Under the pieces are notes generated by a model. That model had not been told where the DNA came from, did not search any database, and worked only from the letters and a program-made list of their open reading frames with translations. A DNA stretch of 64,000 nt from Callaeas wilsoni (lineage: Eukaryota; Chordata; Aves; Passeriformes; Callaeidae): positions 22,019-86,018 of the forward strand of contig VWPU01012124.1 of the NCBI GenBank assembly GCA_013398955.1, in the 5' to 3' direction. The stretch's first letter is position 1. Every line of letters starts with the position of its first letter. This document shows, piece after piece, positions 22,511-36,059 of this stretch. Position numbers and translations under genes: made by a program.

Positions 22511-25500
22511 GCAAGGCAGTGTCCGTGTGGTGGTGGGTCAAAAACATTGATTTACTGTGGGTTTTGCTGGTTTTCTGCTCTGTTTTCATCTAGTAGTGAC
22601 TATGTTCGTGGGAATTTAAGGTTTTAGGCAGGGATGCTAACTTTGGTAATAAACTCAGCAGCTGTAAGCCTTGAGCAGAGGTATTTGATCCTAGTTGTTG
22701 TCTGTTATTAAAGTATTTTATTTCTGGCTTGCAGGTAGGAAAACGGGTAGGGAACAACACTTGATGGTGCAGGTGAGCTCTGGGCAGGCGTTGAGCTGTG
22801 AAATTTGTGCCAGGAAAGGGGGAAAATCCCTGCTGAGCCTTATTTCTGTAGGGAAATGATCACGGGATCAGTGGAGAAAGTAGTACTGCTAAAAACCAGC
22901 GGTTTTTAAGTCAATATGAGCTGACTTAATTCAGCCATTACTCCAAAATTGATATTCCTGGTGTGAGGATATGCAAAATTAAGTCTTAAAGCTTTACAGC
23001 GGTGGTGGCTGATCAATCTACACTTTTAATGGCTCGATAAGACTTTATTTAATGGCACGGGAAGAGTCAAAGAGAACAAAAAGAGTAAGAAATAGGGGCT
23101 GATGTTATTTTCAAAATGCTCAGTGTAATAGTGGGTTCTTTGGGGGCTTATCAATGGGGGAAGTTGGGAATTTTGGAGAAGTGTGTGATTTGCAGTTGCC
23201 TGAGGAAGCATCTCCTGCATGGGCAAACGTCTCTAAAGTGAAGCAGTTCACCTCCGAAGACAATTCAAGCTGCAAAATACGTGTAAGGGAAGAAAAAAAA
23301 AAGCTGCTTTTCTTTTTTTTTAAACACTTCCTCTGTTTACCATGCTGTTCAAATAATGTGATCACCAGGTTGCAGGCACCGGTTTTGTCAGCTGCTTGCA
23401 GCACTGGGTTCTCTTGGCTGTGGGGCCAGACCAGCAGCAAGCTTTGCCTCCCACGAGGTGGATATTGGGCTGTCACAGTTGAATATCGGCAGAAAGTTGC
23501 CCCAGTTATTGCAGCTGAAGTGTTGTGGGCTGAAAGCTGGAGTATTTTCCCTTTGTTCCCGTGAAGTGTTACTGGGATTTCCTAAAACTGGACTCACAGG
23601 TTAACCTGGGCTGCTCTTTCCCATGTCACGATAGGCAAGGTCAGAGTGTCAGATCAGGATTCAGAAATCTGCTTTTCTTACAATGCATTATTTCTTCATG
23701 GTTACATGAAATTCCCATGGGAGACCGATGTTTTCTCTGCGAATCATTTCTGGCAGCTATTACCTGTGCTTCCCTGGAATAATTATGGCCCAGGCAGCAT
23801 CAGGGGAGGAATATTTGCTTCAGTGAGTGAAACATTTCCACTTAGGAAGTCAATAATGCTGCTCTGGCAAGGCTCAGACCACCAGAGCGCCGTAATTCAT
23901 CTTGTAAAGATTTTGAACAGCCCTTTCCTCCTGTTGTGCATCTCCCCTGCGGAGGAGATGGAGCTGCAGGATGCACTTGGTGCGTTCTGGTTTGGAAAAT
24001 GGAATATTCACATTAGGAAGGCGTCCTTAGATCAGCCAGCAAGGGACTGGTGGTGATTTTTGCAGCACTGGCAGCTCCTTTTAAAGCATTCAGCATCACA
24101 GCTGTGCAGTTGAGCTCCAGCAGCATCCAAAATTTGTGGGAAGGTGCGCAGGGAAAGTGTGGGTTTGCCTTTCTGGAACACAGGGTTGGCTCTGCTGTTG
24201 GGATTCTCTGTTGGGCCCTTGTCAGGATGTGTCAGTGCCAGCCTGCTCTGCTCTTTTCAGGTAGGGAGGGATTATCCTCCTTTGTGCTGCAGGGATTTAC
24301 GTTTTATGGGTTTGTGGCGCAGCCTGGAATGCTCTTTGATCAATAATTGCTGGAACTGGCACTGCCTTCCTTGGAATGCTGAGAGTTCTAAGCCTGTGAT
24401 GGTTCATTCATTCCTGGGGAGAGGAAGAAGGCCCAGTGAAATGGCAGAAAACTCTAAAGGCTGAGAAGTGACTCTCTGTCCCCACCTAATACCCCGTGGA
24501 ATTTATTGCTTCCTTCCCTAAGCATGGAATTCCTTAGGATGAAACAGGAAGGGGTGGTGGTTCTCTTTAAGGAAAAGCCCTGTAGCAATAATTGAATTAT
24601 TGTTCTCTTGTACCTTTTGCATTGTTGGATGTTCCCATTTGTTTTCTCTGCTTGACTGCCTCGACTGGTTCGTAGCAGCCTTTAAAACAAAGCAGTTCTG
24701 CCTCTTAGTTGAAGCAATAAATAGTCCATTTTATTCATCTCTGATCTGGAGGAAGAGGGAAAATCTCACCAGGCTCTGCAGTGCTTTCTAAAAGGGATAT
24801 TCTTTGATAATTCCTGCTCTGATGAAGACAGTAAACACTGGTGCACCTTCAGCTCAGCAATGTTACATCCACCCCCACAAAAACAAATGAAAGAGTCGCC
24901 CAGGGCGGCCTTTAGTGATGATTAGAAGGGGAGATGATGTGAAGGTCCCAAGGACAGCTGGGTTTGATGTTGCTCTCGTGTGACAGGTGTTTGGATGTCA
25001 CAGTGATGCGCGGCAGGGAGAGGCTGAAGCTGCAGAGATGCTGAAGCTGAGCAGAAATCAGGCTCACGTTGCGCTCTGGAAATGTGGTTTTGCATCAAAC
25101 GACTCCTCCATGCATTCAAAAGGGGATGTTTGGCTGGAGGACGGGTTTATTTTTAGGGCTTGGTGGTTTCAGTTGCTTTTATTGGTGGGTGGGAGCGTTG
25201 ACAACGCGTCCCAGGGCCCAGAGCTGCTCCTGGTGCTGGGGCTGAGCACATCCCATCAGCTGGACCAGCTCCTCACCCTGGCCTGAGCTGGCTCTGTGTC
25301 GTGGCTCTGGGGGAGCTTTGCTTGTGGCATCTGCATTATGCAGCCCTTGGCATCCTCTTGGGCCTTTTTTTCAATTTTTGAGAAAATCTGGGTGCTGTGG
25401 ATAGCTCAGGAGGAAGAGGGAGACCCGAGGATGCTAAAGGAGCTTTTTCCAGGCTCTACATATGGAAAGGCACACTCCTCTTCTCTGTCTTGTTGTGCTG

Positions 25501-26350
25501 CTAAAGAGAGAAACAAGGATTTGAGAATCTGCGTGATTTAAAATCTGATATAATTCAGAATTGAGGATGTGCTGCATCTGTGTGGTGTTCACCTCATTTC
25601 CCCATTGTCATGGCAACAGTTGGGAAGGCTGTCCCTGTCTCACTGATCCCAGCACTGAATCTGCTGCGTTTATTGCAGGTTGAGCAATAGCCCTTCCCTG
25701 TTCCTGCCGTAGCTTATGGGTGAATAACAGGAAAAGACTGCAATTAATCTGACATTGGCCATGTTTTTGAAAAACCACAGTTACTTGGGGAAAATGGACA
25801 AACGCTTCTTTCAAGTTTTAAAACTTCCTGTATCCTCAAATCAAAACCAAAACTGACTTGAAGGGCAAGTGAAACTCCACGGTGCAGTATTCAGATAAGA
25901 TGCATGTGAAGAGACTTCCTGAAAAATAGACTGAGATTGACTTTTATTGCTAAAATTGTGCTGCTGGTGTTTTCTTGGTCATTTCTTTCAATTTTATTTA
26001 CTGTGCTTGCTTGTTTCTGCTGCTCTCGTGTCTCTGGTGGCTGTTGTGCTTATTCCTGAGTTTGGAATCAAGGGCTGGTACTGGAATTTTGTAGACTCCT
26101 TGCCCAGTTCTCTTCACTCATTCACAGTGCTCTGGAACAAATTTTTGGGTATTACTGCAGATGCTGATGAGCCTTGGAAGCCTGGTTAGTTTCTGTATCA
26201 TTCCCATCCGTGCTGAAGCTGCGAGAATCCCAGTTTTGAATAAAACAGATTTATCTCCTCAGCGGGGCAGTCTTTTTCTGCAGCCAGATCATTCTGAGGG
26301 GAAATGTGGTGTGTGGAGTGGCATCACCTGAACTCCTGTTGTATTTCCAG

Positions 26351-26454
26351 ATGTGCTGACCATGCTGCCCACGACGCCGCGAGTGCTGCTGGTGATCCCG
26401 CCCGTCTCCGAGACCCCTCTCCAGGAGGAGTTTTAGGGTTTGCTGTGCAGATCC
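26351..26454 (+). promoter_or_regulatory. MIB2: MIB2 5' leader with two upstream ORFs
   Basis: Untranslated part of the first coding exon. A three-codon ORF (ATG TGC TGA, 26351-26359) sits right on the acceptor. A second ORF runs from ATG 26362 to TAG 26434-26436 (24 codons, A at -3) in the same frame as the MIB2 start and ends 18 nt before it. The MIB2 ATG has a weaker context (T at -3, G at +4). The layout could lower or regulate MIB2 translation; this is inference. Confidence 0.6.
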
Positions 26455-26701
26455 ATGGACCTGGACCCCCATGCCAGCATGCAGGTCGGGATGCGGGTAG
26501 TCCGTGGAGTGGACTGGAAGTGGGGCAGCCAGGACAGCGGCGAGGGCAACGTGGGCACCGTGGTGGAGATCGGCCGGACGGGCAGCCCCACCACGCCGGA
26601 CAAGACCGTGGTGGTGCAGTGGGACCAGGGCAACAGAACCAACTACCGCACGGGCTTCCAGGGGGCCTACGACCTCCTGCTCTATGACAACGCCCAGATA
26701 G
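26455..26701 (+). CDS. MIB2: MIB2 coding exon 1: MIB/HERC2 domain 1
   Basis: Residues 1-82 plus one base. It contains [29 protein letters not shown] and NYRTG, the signature of the first MIB/HERC2 ligand-binding module. The donor G|GTGAGC at 26702 overlaps the first unit of a tandem repeat. The GC content is high relative to the flanking introns. Confidence 0.97.
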
Positions 26702-29700
26702 GTGAGCAGGGCCTGGGCAGGGGCACAGCCACCTCCTGCCCACGTCCCGGGTGCTGGGACAGCCTTTGGCACCTGTGGGCAGAGCACACTCAGCCTGTGC
26801 ATGGGCAGGACATTCCTGTTTCCCTCTGTGCAAAGGCTCTGCTTGAGCAGAGCCTGGGCAGGGGCACAGCCACTGGCAAAGCCACCTCCTGCCCACGTCC
26901 CGTGTGCTGTGACAGCCTTTGGCACCTGCAGACAGAGCACACTCAGCCTGTCCGTGGGCAGGACATTCCTGTTTCCCTTTGTGCAAGAGCTCTGCTAGAG
27001 CATGGCCGCGGCAGGGGCACAGCCGCCTGCTGCCCATGTCCCGTGGGCTGGGACAGCCTTTGTGGCATCTGCATTATGCACACAGCAGGGGCACAGCCAC
27101 CTCCTGCCCATGTCCCGTGTGCTGGGACAGCCTTTGTGGCATCTGCATTATGCACACAGCAAGGGCACAGCCACCTCCTGCCCACGTCCCGTGTGCTGGG
27201 ACAGCCTTTGGCACCTGTGGGCAGAGCACACTCAGCCTGTGCGTGGCCAGGACATTCCTGTTTCCCTTTGTGCAAAAGCTCTGCTAGAGCATGGCCTGGG
27301 CAGGGGCACAGCCACCTCCTGCCCACGTCCCGTGTGCCAGGACAGCCTTTGGCACCTGTGGGCAGAGCACACTCAGCCTGTGCATGGCCAGGACATTCCT
27401 CTGTGCAAAGGCTCTGCTTTCCTCCTTTTTCCTTCTGTGAGCTGAACACTTTCACTGACTCTGTCATTCTGCAGACGTGGCTTTAGGAGGAGAGGCCCTC
27501 CAGCCAGGAAGTGGATATTTCAAATTACACATGTCACTTCACACTGTAGTATTACGTCACCTACAACACACGATTTTTTCCCCCTTTAAAACATGCATTA
27601 AACAAGCTTCCTTCAAATCTCCTTTAGAGTTGTGTGTCCTAATTCTGTAAAGTGTGGACTAGGAGGAGTAGGTTCATTCAGAACAGTTGTGCCAGGGTTT
27701 TCTAGCCCTTAAATAATTTCTCTTTAGAAATAAAGCTGTTTCAGTGCCCATGGCACTTTTCCATGAGCAGTATTTCTGCTGTAATGAACAGAGGTATTTA
27801 CTTTAGACAGGACTAAGATAAAAAATGGGAATGTAAGAAGCTGGAAAGAGGTGAACACAGGACTCACAGGATTTCTGTTGTGTTTGTGTGTGAAGTACTC
27901 GTGCCTGCCCTTGGCTCAGCGAAGGGTCTTTTTGTGGAAGGGTTTGACGTTCTGCAGAGCTGGAAAGGGGGTTCTAAGAGCCTGGTTTTCCCTGGAATTT
28001 GTGTGGATCTCCCATTCCCTTTTGCTCCCCTAGGTGTCCGTCACCCCAACATCATCTGTGACTGCTGCAAGAAGCACGGGATCCGAGGCATGAGGTGGAA
28101 ATGCAAAATGTGCTTTGACTACGACCTGTGCACGCAGTGCTACATGAACAACAAACACGACCTGTCCCACTCCTTCGAGCGCTACGAGACTGCTCATTCC
28201 CAGCCGTGAGTCCCCTTCACCCTCAGCACATTCATGGGGCTCCCTTCCATCCTAATACTCTCCAAAAGCTGCTGTGTGCACCCCAGGGGTGTGCAAGATA
28301 ACCCAGCAGTAACACAGTAGAGCCTTACTGGTACATGTCTGGGTAATTTATAAATAAATTCATGTAAATATATTGGGCAGCGCTCAGTTTTTGCTGGTTG
28401 GGTCACACGACCAGAAAAGTTTGTTCTATAGAATAATGTCAGGCTTGGTTAGGTTTTATGAAGCTGATGGAAAAAAAAGGCAGCAAACAGAAATCTGCAG
28501 AGTGTTTTTGTGAAGTGACAAAAGAATGATTTCTGCTCTGGTTTTTCTCTTCCTCAGCCCCCCACAATTAAATAATTTCCTAGACATGCTTTGCTATTTG
28601 CTGTTCTCAGGCCACTGGGAGGCTGGCAGGGATCTTACACTCCCAAATTGTTGATTTATTCTTGGGGTCTATTCACTGAAGAGCAGCACTTTCTCATTTA
28701 CTCCTGCTCTGCACATTAATATTTTTTTGAGGTGACTGCTGCGCTGATGCCTGTGGAACAGCATCTGTAATTTTATGCTCCTCCATGATTTGCCAAAACA
28801 TGGGAGATTTGTTCTCCTGTCCTGAAGAAGAACTCAAAAATAGTCTCAACAGTACTTTTATTTGCACCTCCTAAAGTGGGCATGAAGATGAATCATGTAA
28901 TCCTCTTGCCTTCAGGAGAAGGAATACGAAATCAGCTTATCTCTGTCATTGATTTTCTTTTCTTGTCTTTTTTTTTTTTTGCCTCCCTTTGAAAATATCA
29001 CTGTGCCTTGCATCCATCTGTGGAATGAAAAGTGTAATTACTGTGCTGAAGGCAGCGGTGTGGGATTTGCAGCTGCTTCTCCTGCCATGTGGGAAGCTCT
29101 GCCTGGAGCTGATTGCCAGAGTGGTGCCAGCGTTGGCTGAGGCAGAATTCCCAGGCCTAGCAGAGGAGGGATGCTGCTGGCCAGAGAATCTCCCCTCTGA
29201 GCTTTGAGGCTTGTGTTTATCCACCAGATTAGGGTGTTTCTGGAGCTTGTGCTAATATGACAAGCCAGCCAGATCCTGCTGTGAAATGAGCTTCACAATT
29301 CGGTGTATCTATAAAAACGCACATCTCTATAAAAATAGGCATGAGGGGGTTTTTTCTCTTTCTATTAGTAACAGAGTTATCTCCAAGTAGTTACTCAGGG
29401 ATGCCTGCTTGTGTCTTTTATTTAAGCTTAAGGTACTTCATTTTACTCACATTTAAATTAAAAAAAAAAAAAAGAGACACTGCTGCAGAGCAGCCCCAAT
29501 TTTCTGCCCTGTGTTGGGGATTTCCCAGCCCTGCAGGTGGGAAATCCTTTGGGCAGCAGGGACCTGACCCTCCCCAGGAGCACCTCGAATGCTGTCCTGG
29601 ATCAAAAGGCAGATTTCTAGGTAATTTCTCCCCAGGACTCATCCTCTGCAGAACTTGTTCCTTTTTTCTGAGGAATCTGACTGGTGGAAGATGTAAATGG

Positions 29701-32700
29701 AGCAAATCTCCCTTCCGAGGCTTGTCTCTGCCTGTGTCCAGGCTGCCGCTGGAATTGGGCAGTGGAGTTCTTGCTGTCAGGGTGAAAAAGGGAGCTTGGA
29801 GGATGGCCAGGAGACTTGCCAGGGCCAGAGCTGTCCCGTGGGAATCGTTTGGCTTTCCCAGAAACTGCAGCAGCACTCTGGAATGTCGTGGAAGCACTGG
29901 AGAGCTCTTTGGAGGTAGAGCAGAATGTGATGTCTGATGGTGCTTTGGTAGTTTTTTGGTTGGGTTGGGATTTTTTTTTTTCTAAGTTCTTTTGCCTTTT
30001 TAAAATTTTTTTTCTGTGAGTGTGGCTGGTTGAGTGTTTAGAGAAAATGTGATCTAAATTAGCTTTATTTGACAAAAACAATTCTAGACATAGGCCAGAG
30101 TGCCTGATACCACATCTTTATAAAATTAGCACTATTCTGATTTATTTTGCTGTGTGTTAGCAGGAATAAGGATCTTCATAACAGCAAGCAGCTAATAAAA
30201 AAAGGACTGAAAAAAATAAAAATAAAAAGAGGCACAGCATGAGCCTGTCAGATGTGGCAGTGATTTCTGGGAGCCTCCATAAGGGGCAGGGATAAAACAG
30301 CAGTTGTAATTGAGTAAGGCAACACCTTTCCTGCTGTTCCTGTGTGGCAGGTATTGATTCCAGCTGAGTTTTGGGATGGAGAGGAATTAGAAATTTTCAC
30401 GGAAGAAGCTCTCTGTTGTGGAAAGCTGCAGTTTTAGTGGTGAATGAAAGGTTCACGTTGTGGTTCTTGGAAGCCGCTCAGCTTTTGGAGCAAACAGGTT
30501 GTCAGAAATGGGTTTGGTTTCAGGGTTTGACCGAGGGTGGCACAATAACTGCAATAAATGGGTGTTTTCTGCAGGAGCTTTCACACGGAGCTGGCAAATT
30601 AAATCCCTTTTACTCTGAAATGCCTGGCAGCGCAGGGGCAGGGAGCAGTGGGAACATCTTTGCTTTAATGCAAATTAACCTGTGATTTGTTGGTCCAGGG
30701 TTTGGGAGGGTGCTCTGCACTAAGAATGGAATGTCCTGATGTGAAACAAAGGGCAGGATCACCTCTGAACAATGCCATGGAGAGGATTTCTGTGGAATAA
30801 AGGAAGTCTGAGCAGTGGAGACACTTTGCCTTAAGCACTGCAGCATCCTTTTGGAAGGACAGAAATTGCCTGCTTCTGACTCACTGTGCTATTGCTTAGA
30901 TCACTCATCTCTCTTTCTCTTTTTCCTTTTTTTTTCTTTTTTTTTTCCCTTCTAAATAAAGTAGAAGATAAAACCTTTGGCAGTTCCCTAAGGACAAAAA
31001 GAGGAAATCAGAGTATTTAAAAAGACGTGGTAAATGCTGTGTGGGTTTGGGTTTATTGTTGAGTGGCTGTGAAATACAGGATGAGTCTCCTTTAGAGACC
31101 AGGATTCTCCCACCTCCTTTCTCTGGGAACAGGGATCCTGTGGTTCTTCACAAATTCCTGCTGCTGCTGCCAGAGCCACCACTGGCCACCTGAACCAGGC
31201 AAGGCCAACACATCCCTGTTTGTAGCAGGTCACTAATCCCAGGATTTAGGACGATTTAACCCCAGACAGACACTGCAGAGGGTTCCCAATCAGTTTTCTA
31301 AAGAGGCTTTGAAGACACCTTTACCTGAAGGCTATTTCAGCTCTTAAAATGACCTGAGTTTGAACTTTAGGTGACAGGAAGTGCTGATTTTCTTTTTTAA
31401 TTTTGCTATTTCAGGTAATCTCTTCCTGACCTCCTGATTTGTTATTTTGATTGGTCTTGTTTGGTTTGAATTTTATGGCTGTTGTGGGAGAGGCTTTCAT
31501 CCTTGGCTTAAAAGAATGGAACAATTCAGCATTGCTGAAGAGCTTTTTTCAGAGTTGTTGTACCCATTTGCTGAATATGTGCTTAGTAATTAGAAGATAA
31601 ATCAGTGTCTGTGAGCAGGGCAGCAAAGCAAAGCTCATCAAGTTTATATTGGGGTTGGAAAAGTCGGGCACACTCTGGTCATTTCTGCAAATAATCGAGC
31701 CTGGGAGAATCCCATCCAAACTGTTAGTGTTGTTGTATTCCCATGCAGCACTGGCATTTTGCTTGGATCACCTGCTCAGGGATGGGGCTGAGTTGAATTT
31801 CAGATGCGGTGCATTTCCAGGCTTTTTTCTAGCCTTCACTCACCAGTAAATCACAACCTCAGTAGTTTTTCACAAGCCCTGGGTTTTTTTTTTTTTCCCT
31901 GGCAAACAATGGAGCTGGAGGAGCCAGCGAGCTGCACAGGGAAGTGTTTTGTGTAATCAAGCAATAAGAAATACAAATATTTTCTCCCATTGTGTTTTAT
32001 CCTGTAGTCAAAACAGAGATTGCAGTTATTTTCAGCTGTAATTCTTAAACCAGCTCTGTCTGGTGGCGTTACCAGCTGGATTGGGAAATCAGATCCAGGA
32101 ACAAGCGCGTGCTCTGATTTAGGTCTGTGCAGTGCAGACCCATTCAAGGCATCTTTAATAATCCAACCTCCCATCTGTGGCTGCTTATACTGAGAGCTGA
32201 GCGAATCCAGCAGCTGAGTGACAACTGCTGGGTGTTTGATTACTGGGCAATGAAGGGATGCAGGTTTATTTACGTAGTAACCTCCTCAACAGGTGTTATT
32301 TGTGCAGTGGCAGTTCAAGCTGAGAAATTTGGGTGAGGAATATTTGGAATTGAACGTGACTCTTCTGTGCTGACGGTTTTATTTCCTGACTTGCAGAAAG
32401 TGTTCATGAAGTATGAATGAATTTATTTATATGAATTTATTATTTTTTTTCCCGTTAATGAATTTGTATCATTTTCCTTTAGGGAAAATCCCACTATGAT
32501 TTGCCAGATAAATTGCCTGTGAATGAATTTATTAATATTAATTTCTTTTTTTTCTGTTAATGAATTTGTATCATTTTCCTTTAGGGAAAATCCCACTATG
32601 ATTTGCCAGATAAATTGCCTGTGAATGAATTTATTAATATTAATTTCTTTTTTTTCTGTTAATGAATTTGTATCATTTTCCTTTAGGGAAAATCCCACTA

Positions 32701-35700
32701 TGATTTGCCAGATAAATTGCCTGTGCCTCCTTAAAAAACCCCAGACATGAGCATTGGGGTGTATTGCTGCACTAGGGCTTCCCTTGTGTAATTTGGATTA
32801 TTCTGTTTGATTTGTGGAACAGAGATTGTGTTTCAGTGATATATTTTATCTTTATATTTTCTGGAATTACATGATCAAAGCTGCAAGCAAGAGAAGCCTT
32901 CACTGAACCAGCTTTAGCCTGGGTTTTGAACTAATAATGATGTTTGAAGGAAGATAACAAGACATTTTCACTCCGTGGCTCAGCGGTGCTTCTGCACCTT
33001 CTCACTGCAATATTCTGCCTTTAAGGGCTCTGTATAAACAGCTCTGAGAGCACAGTTGTGAAAAACTGTCTGCAGGAACCTTTTTAGTTCCCATTTAGTA
33101 GCCTTGGTCTGAAACCTTCCCTGCTGTGGCTTTCCAGAACAGGATTTGATCCCAGTTACTTTGGGGGTTACAAAAAAAAATGCAGCTTTCAATTATAAAG
33201 ATACAGCTGGTTTTGTGAGGAACTGTGCCTTGTCAAGGAAGGAGAGGATTGAAAAGGAAAAAAAAAATCTTGGTAAAGACAGTTCCTGAAATAGATTTCT
33301 GTGATCCTGATCCCTCTCCAGCATCCTTGTCTTAGGCTGGTTCCTGCTTGAGCAACCAGCAGCCATCTGTCAGAACTGCCTTCCTTTATCCTCTGCTGGA
33401 AGTGCTTCAGGAAAAGCTTTGCTGGGGGGATTAGAAAACCTGGAATTTCTGGCATTGAGGTCATTTTTACCTGTTGTTCCTGCAGGATCTTGGTGTTGGC
33501 TTTTCTGGAGGTGGATCTTTGTGCGCCCTGGCAGGGATGTGGGTTTGTGTCTCCCACGAGCTGAAAATCTGGTTTAGAGCTGTGCCCTGTGAAGGGATTA
33601 ATGTGATATTTATGGCCTGCCACCTTACAGGGTGACCGTCCCTTCTGCTTCCCAGTCCCCTCCATTGTGTTTATTTCTTCAGATAAGAACTTTCTGCAGC
33701 AGAAAAATCTCACCAAACGCATCAACGATGCCTGGCGTGAAGGGGCTCTGGCTTGCTGCTGCAAATCAAAAGTAGTTTTTGTTGAAATTTCTCCAGATCA
33801 GTTGATTTGGGTCTCTCATCCCTCTCTCCAAAGCAGGGGTAGTTCTGCTGTTCCAGATGCTGGAGCAGAGTTCTCAGGGATGTCAAAAGCCAAATAAGCA
33901 CCTCAGAGAAACTTGAGCACAGGCAGAACATCCCCAGGGAGTGGTTCCCAGCATGCTGGAGAGAGTCATAACTCCATTCTGTACAGTGCATGCTCCCAAG
34001 TGCTTTCTGGGCTCTCCAGTAATTTAATATCCTTGGAATTTGTAGGGCAGAAATGGCTGCAGACTTGTGCTGTCATAATTAACGTTGTTATTAAAGGCAG
34101 TATCGCAGTGATTAAATTTATCCCGGGGGTATTTTTGCATCACGCTGGCTAACTTTGTTTGTTATCCAGCATTTGGAGCAAAACATGTTAAATTAGATTA
34201 AAACCTTAATAAGAATCATTGGCTCAGGACATCTGGTGCTTGCATGACTCTTCGGTGGTGCTGGTCAGCAGTGGTTTGAGGCAGGGTCAGAATTTTGGGG
34301 AGGCTGGGGAAGGAGGATGGTTCTGGTGGGTGGCCCCCAGCATTTCAGCAGGACAGGAGATGGAGTTTCTTACATTTTCCTTCTTTAAGGAAGCTCAGCT
34401 TTCTAAACTGATCAGCTTTGGGGTTTTTTTTGTCCCCAACCACAAATTTCAGAGGAAGTGGCAGGTTAATGTGAGAGTGTTGAGCTGGGGAATGACTACT
34501 GTTACATGATAATCCAAAAAGGGAACTTACGCTAAGAATAGAATGAGTGGTGGATATTTTGCTATTTAAACATCTTAAGCTTAGCTCGGTGCTTTATTTT
34601 ACTATCACTGAGAATCTTTGCATTGAATCCCATCCCCTGTGAGAGAAGGCTTTGGAGGAGAGAAGTGTATTTTTATCACTTTGTCTCAGGGCTTGGCTAA
34701 GACATCTTTGAGAAATTATTAGGAAAACATGGAACAAAATGCAGTGAAAACATCTAAGCTGTTTCAGAGGCAGTACCCAAATCCATGCTGGTTTTTGAAG
34801 CCAGTCTCTAGTGCCTGACACAGTGCAATAAAATGAATGCTGAGCAGTGGCTCTTTTTAGCTGAGCTTTTCCCTCCACTGTCATTATCTTCTCTCTTAAC
34901 AACATCCAGCCTTGATGGTGCTTAAACCAGACAAAATCTCAACCCTCCAAATAAAGGGCCTTCAGGTTCCTCGTGTTGAGCTCCAGCCTGGGTAATGAAC
35001 ATTCAGTGATTATAAAAGCAAGGCATAAATAATCTCTCCCTCTTTTGAAACACGTGAGGTTGTAAACCGCAGGTGGGAGATCTCTTAACGGGTTAAGAAA
35101 GGTAAAAGACTTAAGCATTTGGTGGATAAGTAAACAGTAAGTTCAAGCATAAGCTTTTTATCCTCCTGAGTCTCCACCTTCCCTCTGGAGGTATTAGATG
35201 GAAAATAAATACAGTGTTCTGAGGTCAGCCCTACCCCCAGGAAGCTTCCCCTCCCCTTGCCCTGTGGAACAGCTGCTGAACTTGGGTTGCTCTGTCTGGC
35301 TGGGAGTTGCCAAGAGCCTGTCTGGCTCCACGGGCATGGAGTGGGGCCCTTTTGCAGTCACCTAGAAAAGGGGATTGTACCCTGGCTGAGCAGCCAGGCA
35401 GGTCCCCGTGGATTCTGGGGTCTTGGTAACTCATGAGAAGGCTTTGTGCCAGCCTGGGGACAGCACACACAGAGCCAGCAGAGAGGCTGCTGTGACGTTA
35501 TGGGAATTGGGAGCTGCTTTAACAGGACATCAGACCCCCTGTTCACTATCACGTAGGTACCTTTTCCCTTTTCCTTTCAGCTGCAGGGGGGTCTGTGCTG
35601 GGGATGTGGGGTGCAGGGCAGGTGGGAAGCTCTGTGAGAGCCTGGGAGTGGTCCAGCCACAGCACTGCTGGTGTAATCTCTGCTTTTCAGGTTGTAGAAG

Positions 35701-36015
35701 TGCTGAGCTCCATTAATACCTCGCTGCAGGGCCACCCCAGTAATGTCCCTTGCCCTAAAGTGAAGGATGGTCCTCATGGGACAGCCCTCAGCTGGAACAG
35801 AGCTCTGTCAGTGTCTATAACAACAACAAATTCATTTGTTTCCTCTGATTTTGTTTTTCCAGGGTCCTAGTGAGCCCTCGACAGAATTTGACTCGCATCA
35901 CATTAAAAGGGACTTTCCAGGGGGCTAAAGTGGTCCGTGGGCCTGACTGGGAGTGGGGTAACCAGGATGGTAAGCTGCTTTTGGGATGTCCTGTAAAGCA
36001 CCATTTGACTTTGTT

Positions 36016-36059
<44 letters not shown>

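Larger units (their letters stand above)
15859..26350 (+). other. MIB2: MIB2 5' intron (inferred)
   Basis: About 10.5 kb between the CpG-island donor and the acceptor TATTTCCAG at 26342-26350. It contains the minisatellite at 15945-16250, two CR1 pieces and several simple repeats. No coding exon of a known gene was found on either strand. Confidence 0.55.

Noticed and set aside
26440..27486. 348-residue open frame starting near MIB2 coding exon 1
   Set aside because: It is genuine only up to 26701. The rest reads through the splice donor into the tandem repeat.
32410..32722. Regular repeats considered as a CRISPR array
   Set aside because: The 102-bp units are contiguous and nearly identical with no unique spacers, inside an intron of a vertebrate gene.
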